A stretch of 10,739 bases of DNA from Bradyrhizobium sp. (GTDB lineage Bacteria > Pseudomonadota > Alphaproteobacteria > Rhizobiales > Xanthobacteraceae), in contig JAICIT010000042.1 of the NCBI GenBank assembly GCA_025960445.1, positions 1 through 10,739 on the forward strand. Reading direction: 5' to 3'. Each line of letters begins with the position of its first letter. The first letter of the stretch is position 1. The position numbers and the translations under genes are program-made. The notes beneath the pieces were generated by a model. The model made no database searches, was not told the DNA's origin, and was given only the letters and a program-made list of their open reading frames with translations. Positions 6,497 through 10,739 of the stretch are shown here, piece by piece.

Positions 6497-7399
6497 ATGG
6501 CCGCCGCGCGCGCAGAAACAGCGGAAAAGCTTGGCTATGTCGGGCTGGGAATGATGGGGTCGCCAATGGCGCGGCGCCTGGTAGGCGCTGGTCACGACCT
6601 CACCATCTGGAACCGGTCCCCTGAGAAGGCCACCGGTTTGGTTGAGGCCGGCGGGAAGCTTGTGGCTCATCCGAGCGATGTGGCCGACGCGGCGAGCATC
6701 ATCTTCATGTGCGTCACCGATGCCGCAGCCGTGGAAGAAGTGGTGTTCGGTCCACATGGCGTGGCGATGGCCGCGGGCGCTGGAAAGCTCGTCGTCGATT
6801 TTTCCTCGATTCATCCAGACGCGGCGCGCGCCATCGCGGCGCGACTGAGAATGACTAATGGCATGGGGTGGATCGATGCGCCCGTGTCCGGCGGCACCAT
6901 GGGCGCCGAAGAGGGTACGCTCGCCGTGATGGCCGGCGGCGACGCGGCCGAGATCGAGCGAGTGCGGCCGTATGTGCTGAGCATCGCGCGACGGCTCACC
7001 CATATGGGACCGATCGGTGCCGGCCAGACCGCAAAGCTCTGCAACCAGGTGATCGTGGGCTGCGCGATGGCGGTGCTCGCCGAAGCAACCCGTCTTGCCG
7101 TGAACGCGGGGATCGATGCGGGCCGCTTGCCGGAGGCGCTCGCCGGCGGCTTTGCCGATTCGATTCCTTTGCAGTTGTTCGTACCGCGAATGGTTCAGGG
7201 TATTCATTCCCCGCCGCTCGGCCACATCGCCACGATGCTGAAGGACCTGGACACGGTGGTCGATGTGGCCAGCCACACGTCGAGCCCGGTGCCGATGGCG
7301 AGCCTTGCCGCGCAACTATTCAGATTAGCGAAAGCAGCGCGCGGCGCGGACGCCGATGCGCTCGAAATCTACAAGCTGTCGGCGAACCAGCCCGGCTAG
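6497..7399 (+). CDS. NAD(P)-dependent beta-hydroxyacid dehydrogenase (3-hydroxyisobutyrate dehydrogenase family)
   Basis: A 300-aa cytoplasmic oxidoreductase. The Rossmann motif GYVGLGMMG is at residues 13-21. The substrate-binding block DAPVSGGTMGAEEGTLAVMAGG is near 127-148 (a conserved family signature), the catalytic lysine is K180 in GAGQTAKLCNQ with N183, and KDLD is at 249-252. After the second strand the cofactor loop reads WNRSPEK (R40). In relatives such as glyoxylate/succinic semialdehyde reductases an Arg here binds the NADP phosphate, so NADP use is inferred. I chose the ATG at 6497 because GGAG lies eight bases upstream and the frame before it (open from 6332) is not family-like. 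It is divergent from the dehydratase/dioxygenase operon. Likely roles are reducing a semialdehyde or oxidising a 3-hydroxy acid; the exact substrate is open. Confidence 0.88.
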   Translation: MAAARAETAEKLGYVGLGMMGSPMARRLVGAGHDLTIWNRSPEKATGLVEAGGKLVAHPSDVADAASIIFMCVTDAAAVEEVVFGPHGVAMAAGAGKLVVDFSSIHPDAARAIAARLRMTNGMGWIDAPVSGGTMGAEEGTLAVMAGGDAAEIERVRPYVLSIARRLTHMGPIGAGQTAKLCNQVIVGCAMAVLAEATRLAVNAGIDAGRLPEALAGGFADSIPLQLFVPRMVQGIHSPPLGHIATMLKDLDTVVDVASHTSSPVPMASLAAQLFRLAKAARGADADALEIYKLSANQPG

Positions 7400-7465
7400 C
7401 GCTCTGGCAAGTCACATCGCCCGCCCCTCGACCGCTTACGCTTCAACGCTTCAGCGTGACGCGCG
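7400..7465. other. Gap between convergent genes, no clear terminator
   Basis: The 66 bases between the dehydrogenase stop and the livF stop contain only short complementary pieces, such as ACGC-TTCA-GCGT (7446-7457). There is no T-run on either strand. I see no convincing Rho-independent terminator for either gene, so Rho-dependent ending or convergent read-through is likely. Confidence 0.35.
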
Positions 7466-8170
<705 letters not shown>

Positions 8171-8174
8171 GCGA

Positions 8175-8948
8175 TCAGTGCTCCCGCTGGCCGAGATAGA
8201 CCCGCTTCACCGCTTCATTCCTGCGAACCTCCTGGGGCGTGCCCTCCGCGAGCAGCTCACCGTGGTGAAGCACCAGGATACGATCGCTAATCCCAAGCAC
8301 CAGTTTCATTTTGTGCTCGACCAAAATCACCGTGCGTTCACTGGCGAGCTTCACGATCAGGTCCATCATCGTCCGGGTTTCTTCCGGGCTCATTCCGGCG
8401 GTCGGCTCATCAAGCAACAACAGGCGCGGTCGGCTCGCCAGCGCCATCCCGATTTCGAGTGCGCGTTGCTCGCCATGCGCCAGCGTCTTGGCCGCGCGCT
8501 CCCGCGATTCCCACAAGCCGACCAGCGACAGCAATTCGTCCGCCCCCTCGGCCAGTTCGCCGAGCCTCGCGCGCGGGCGCCACATATTGTAACGCGAAAC
8601 CAAAGCTTGCAGCCCGATACGGATGTTCTCGCGGGTCGAGAGCTGGGGGAAGACATTGGTGATCTGAAACGATTTTGCGATTCCCATGTGGGCAAAGCGG
8701 TGCTGCGGAATCCCGGTCACATCCCGGCCTTCGAATTCAACGCTGCCGCTGGTTGGCCGCAACGCACCCGACAGCAGATTGAAGTACGTGCTCTTGCCGG
8801 CACCATTCGGGCCGATGATCGATGTGATAGCACCCTTGGTAAATTCGGCCGAGATGTTGTTCAGCGCGACGAACTTGCCGAACGTCTTGCCGACGCCTCT
8901 GGTGCGCAGAATGGGAGTCGTCGGCGATGGCGCTGCAGCCGCGGTCAT
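8175..8948 (-). CDS. livG: Branched-chain-amino-acid-type ABC transporter ATPase LivG
   Basis: A 257-aa cytoplasmic ATPase partner of LivF. Walker A is GPNGAGKST at 46-54, the signature region LAHGEQRALEIG begins at 156, Walker B LLLLDE is at 176-181 and the switch histidine is H212 (VEHKMKLV). The segment AKSFQITNVFPQLSTRENI near 91-109 is characteristic of LivG. The start I chose is the ATG at 8948, which overlaps the livM stop as ATGA. The frame is open to 9038, but the extra 30 residues lie over livM and do not look like the family. The order livM-livG-livF with tight joins is the standard operon arrangement. Confidence 0.93.
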   Translation of the reverse strand: MTAAAAPSPTTPILRTRGVGKTFGKFVALNNISAEFTKGAITSIIGPNGAGKSTYFNLLSGALRPTSGSVEFEGRDVTGIPQHRFAHMGIAKSFQITNVFPQLSTRENIRIGLQALVSRYNMWRPRARLGELAEGADELLSLVGLWESRERAAKTLAHGEQRALEIGMALASRPRLLLLDEPTAGMSPEETRTMMDLIVKLASERTVILVEHKMKLVLGISDRILVLHHGELLAEGTPQEVRRNEAVKRVYLGQREH

Positions 8949-9931
8949 CGCCTGCCCCGCGAAATCAGCGTCCCCCAGATCCCCGCCGGGAAGAACAGCA
9001 CGCAAATCATAAAGACCGCGCCGACGATCAATTGCCAATGCACGGTCCAGAGCGAGACGAGATTTTCGAGCAGCAGAAACGCCGCCGCGCCGATCATCGG
9101 CCCGAAAAACGTGCCCATACCGCCGAGCAGCGCAATCATCACGACAATGCCGGAAGTGTCATAATGCATGATTTCGATCGGAACGATCGACAGATGCAGC
9201 GCCTGTAGGGCCCCCGCCAAACCGCAAAATCCACCCGACAAAACGAACGTGATCAGGCGCGTGGCGGTGACGTCGTAACCGGAGGCCTTGGCGCGGGTCT
9301 CGTTTTCGCGCACCGCTTCAATAACGGCTCCGAACGGCGAGGCCAGTATGCGCGAGAGCACAAAAAAGGCCGCGATAACAAAAGCTGCGATCACGTAATA
9401 GCGCGTCAACGGGTCGATGAAGTCGAGCCTCAACCCCAGGACGTTGATGACACGGACATTGATTCCACGGAGGCCGTTTTCGCCGCCGGTCCAGTCGACG
9501 GCCTGATAAAACAGGTAATAGACGCATTGCGAGAGCGCCATCGTCACCATCGCGAAGTATATGCCGCGGGTTCGGATCGCGAGCACGCCGATCATTGCCG
9601 CCATCAGCAGCCCGCCCAGAATGCCGATCACGATTGCCGCGTACCACGGCAGCGCGAAATGCACGATCGCAATGCCGCAAAGGTAAGCGCCCGTGCCGAG
9701 CAGCGCCGCATGTCCAAAGGATAACAAGCCGAGATAGCCGTAGACCAGATTGAAGCCGAGCGCGTACAGGCCATAGATCAAAATGTTCACCGCAAGCGCC
9801 GTGAACGGCATGACCAGCGGAAACACCAGCACCACGAGGCTTGCAATGCTCGCGCGATGTCTCGTCGCAAACTGAAACCAGCTCACCGGCGCTGCTTTCG
9901 CCAGCTTGTACGGCTGGGTCATCTCATTCAT
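8945..9931 (-). CDS. livM: Branched-chain-amino-acid-type ABC transporter permease LivM
   Basis: A 328-aa inner-membrane permease with many hydrophobic segments between about residue 28 and 320. Family marks are GYLGLLSFGHAALLGTGAY at 65-83, AIRTRGIYFAMVTMALSQ near 118-135, and the coupling-loop region around EAVRENETRAKASGYDV. The N-terminal 27 residues are hydrophilic and basic, as in many rhizobial LivM proteins. The ATG at 9931 is 16 bases after the livH stop. A second ATG at 9922 is equally possible, since neither has a strong ribosome site at ideal spacing. It pairs with LivH to form the membrane channel. Confidence 0.92.
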   Translation of the reverse strand: MNEMTQPYKLAKAAPVSWFQFATRHRASIASLVVLVFPLVMPFTALAVNILIYGLYALGFNLVYGYLGLLSFGHAALLGTGAYLCGIAIVHFALPWYAAIVIGILGGLLMAAMIGVLAIRTRGIYFAMVTMALSQCVYYLFYQAVDWTGGENGLRGINVRVINVLGLRLDFIDPLTRYYVIAAFVIAAFFVLSRILASPFGAVIEAVRENETRAKASGYDVTATRLITFVLSGGFCGLAGALQALHLSIVPIEIMHYDTSGIVVMIALLGGMGTFFGPMIGAAAFLLLENLVSLWTVHWQLIVGAVFMICVLFFPAGIWGTLISRGRR

Positions 9932-9947
9932 GAGCTGGTGCTACCCT

Positions 9948-10739
9948 TCAACTCATCAATCCGGCGCGGCCGAAGAAACCTTGGGGGCGAACGATCAGAA
10001 CAATCGCCATCAGCGCAAAAATCGATACTTTTCCCATCTCCGGCGCAAACAGCGAGGTCATGCTGACGACGACGCCGACCAGCAAGCCGGCGAGCACCGC
10101 GCCCCCGATCGATCCCATGCCGCCGACCACCGTCACCACAAACGCCTCGGCAAGAATGGTGCTGCCCATCTCCGGGCTTACGCCCTGAAGGGGCGCAGCC
10201 AATAGCCCCGCTAAACCTGCAATCGCGGTCCCGATACCGAATACGATCAGCCAGACCCGGGCGACGTTTACCCCGAGCACGCGAACAATCTGAGGATCGC
10301 GCGCGCCGGCACGAATGATCAGCCCGAAACTGGTCTTTTCCAAAAACAGCCAAAGCGCCAGCAACACGGCCGCGGTCGCCCCAATCACGAACAGCCGATA
10401 CAGCGGAAAATACCCGACGCCGATGTTGACGGCGCCCTGCAGGACTTCCGGAGTATCGAACGGAAATCCGGTCTTGCCGAACGCAATGCGAACCAGCTCG
10501 ACCATGACGTAGCTCAAGCCGAATGTCAGCAGCAGTGGATAGTCGATACCCCTGCCGTAGAGCGGCCGTATCAGGATGCGTTCTACTGCTAGTCCAAACA
10601 AGCCTACCGCCAGTGGCACCATAACCAGGCAGATCCAGAAATCTCCACCGAGCATGAGCATGTAGACGCCGACATACGCGCCAACCATGTAGAAGGCGCC
10701 GTGGGCGAAATTGACGACCGTCAGCATGCCGAAAATCAG
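9948..10739 (-). CDS. livH: Branched-chain-amino-acid-type ABC transporter permease LivH, 5' end cut by window
   Basis: 263 codons plus stop are present. The frame remains open through the right edge (LIFGM before LTVVNFAHGAF), so roughly 25-30 N-terminal residues lie outside. The conserved LivH block VVNFAHGAFYMVGAY is at the start of the visible part. The coupling-loop segment RAGARDPQIVRVLGVNV, the VVGGMGSIGGAVLAG helix and the final VRPQGFFGR are all typical. The ATG at 10727 lies inside this conserved block and is not the true start. It is the first Liv gene seen; its binding protein (livJ/livK type) is not in the window and may lie to the right. Confidence 0.93.
   Translation of the reverse strand: MIFGMLTVVNFAHGAFYMVGAYVGVYMLMLGGDFWICLVMVPLAVGLFGLAVERILIRPLYGRGIDYPLLLTFGLSYVMVELVRIAFGKTGFPFDTPEVLQGAVNIGVGYFPLYRLFVIGATAAVLLALWLFLEKTSFGLIIRAGARDPQIVRVLGVNVARVWLIVFGIGTAIAGLAGLLAAPLQGVSPEMGSTILAEAFVVTVVGGMGSIGGAVLAGLLVGVVVSMTSLFAPEMGKVSIFALMAIVLIVRPQGFFGRAGLMS

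Noticed and set aside
6467..7315. Open frame of 282 codons on the minus strand opposite the dehydrogenase
   Set aside because: It is antisense to a well-supported gene, very rich in His and Arg and without a domain.

Overview
The window looks like a chromosomal piece of a GC-rich alphaproteobacterium of the Bradyrhizobium/Rhodopseudomonas kind. That is an inference from base composition, the style of the transporter genes and the densely packed, overlapping catabolic operons. I see no RNA genes, insertion sequences, CRISPR arrays, phage genes or integration sites. No gap between genes exceeds 300 bases.

Layout. (1) From 6313 down to the left edge, six minus-strand genes form one apparent operon. 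In transcription order these are: a periplasmic substrate-binding protein of the NitT/TauT/SsuA type (6313-5327); an IlvD/Edd-family dehydratase (5263-3563); an SsuB/TauB-type ABC ATPase (3442-2597); two different permeases of the same transporter type (2600-1815 and 1818-1051); and a homologue of 2,5-dihydroxypyridine 5,6-dioxygenase, NicX (1025 to beyond the left edge). Three of the joins are 4-base start/stop overlaps or short gaps of 25 bases. (2) At 6497-7399, on the plus strand and divergent from the operon, lies a beta-hydroxyacid dehydrogenase of the 3-hydroxyisobutyrate dehydrogenase family. The 183-bp gap between the two probably holds both promoters. (3) From the right edge down to 7466 runs a second minus-strand operon encoding a branched-chain-amino-acid-type ABC importer, in the order livH (cut by the edge), livM, livG, livF. 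It converges on the dehydrogenase. No binding-protein gene for it is in the window.

How the genes may work together (inference). The left operon couples a high-affinity importer, built with two distinct permeases, to a 4-electron-type ring-cleaving dioxygenase homologue and a dihydroxy-acid dehydratase. The divergent reductase/dehydrogenase could supply a later or earlier redox step. This combination is not the textbook nicotinate (nic) or picolinate (pic) cluster, nor a valine/isoleucine biosynthesis locus. It is best described as a catabolic import-and-degradation locus for an unidentified, probably heterocyclic or hydroxy-acid, substrate. The Liv-type importer next to it may be a second uptake route for related compounds or an unrelated neighbour.
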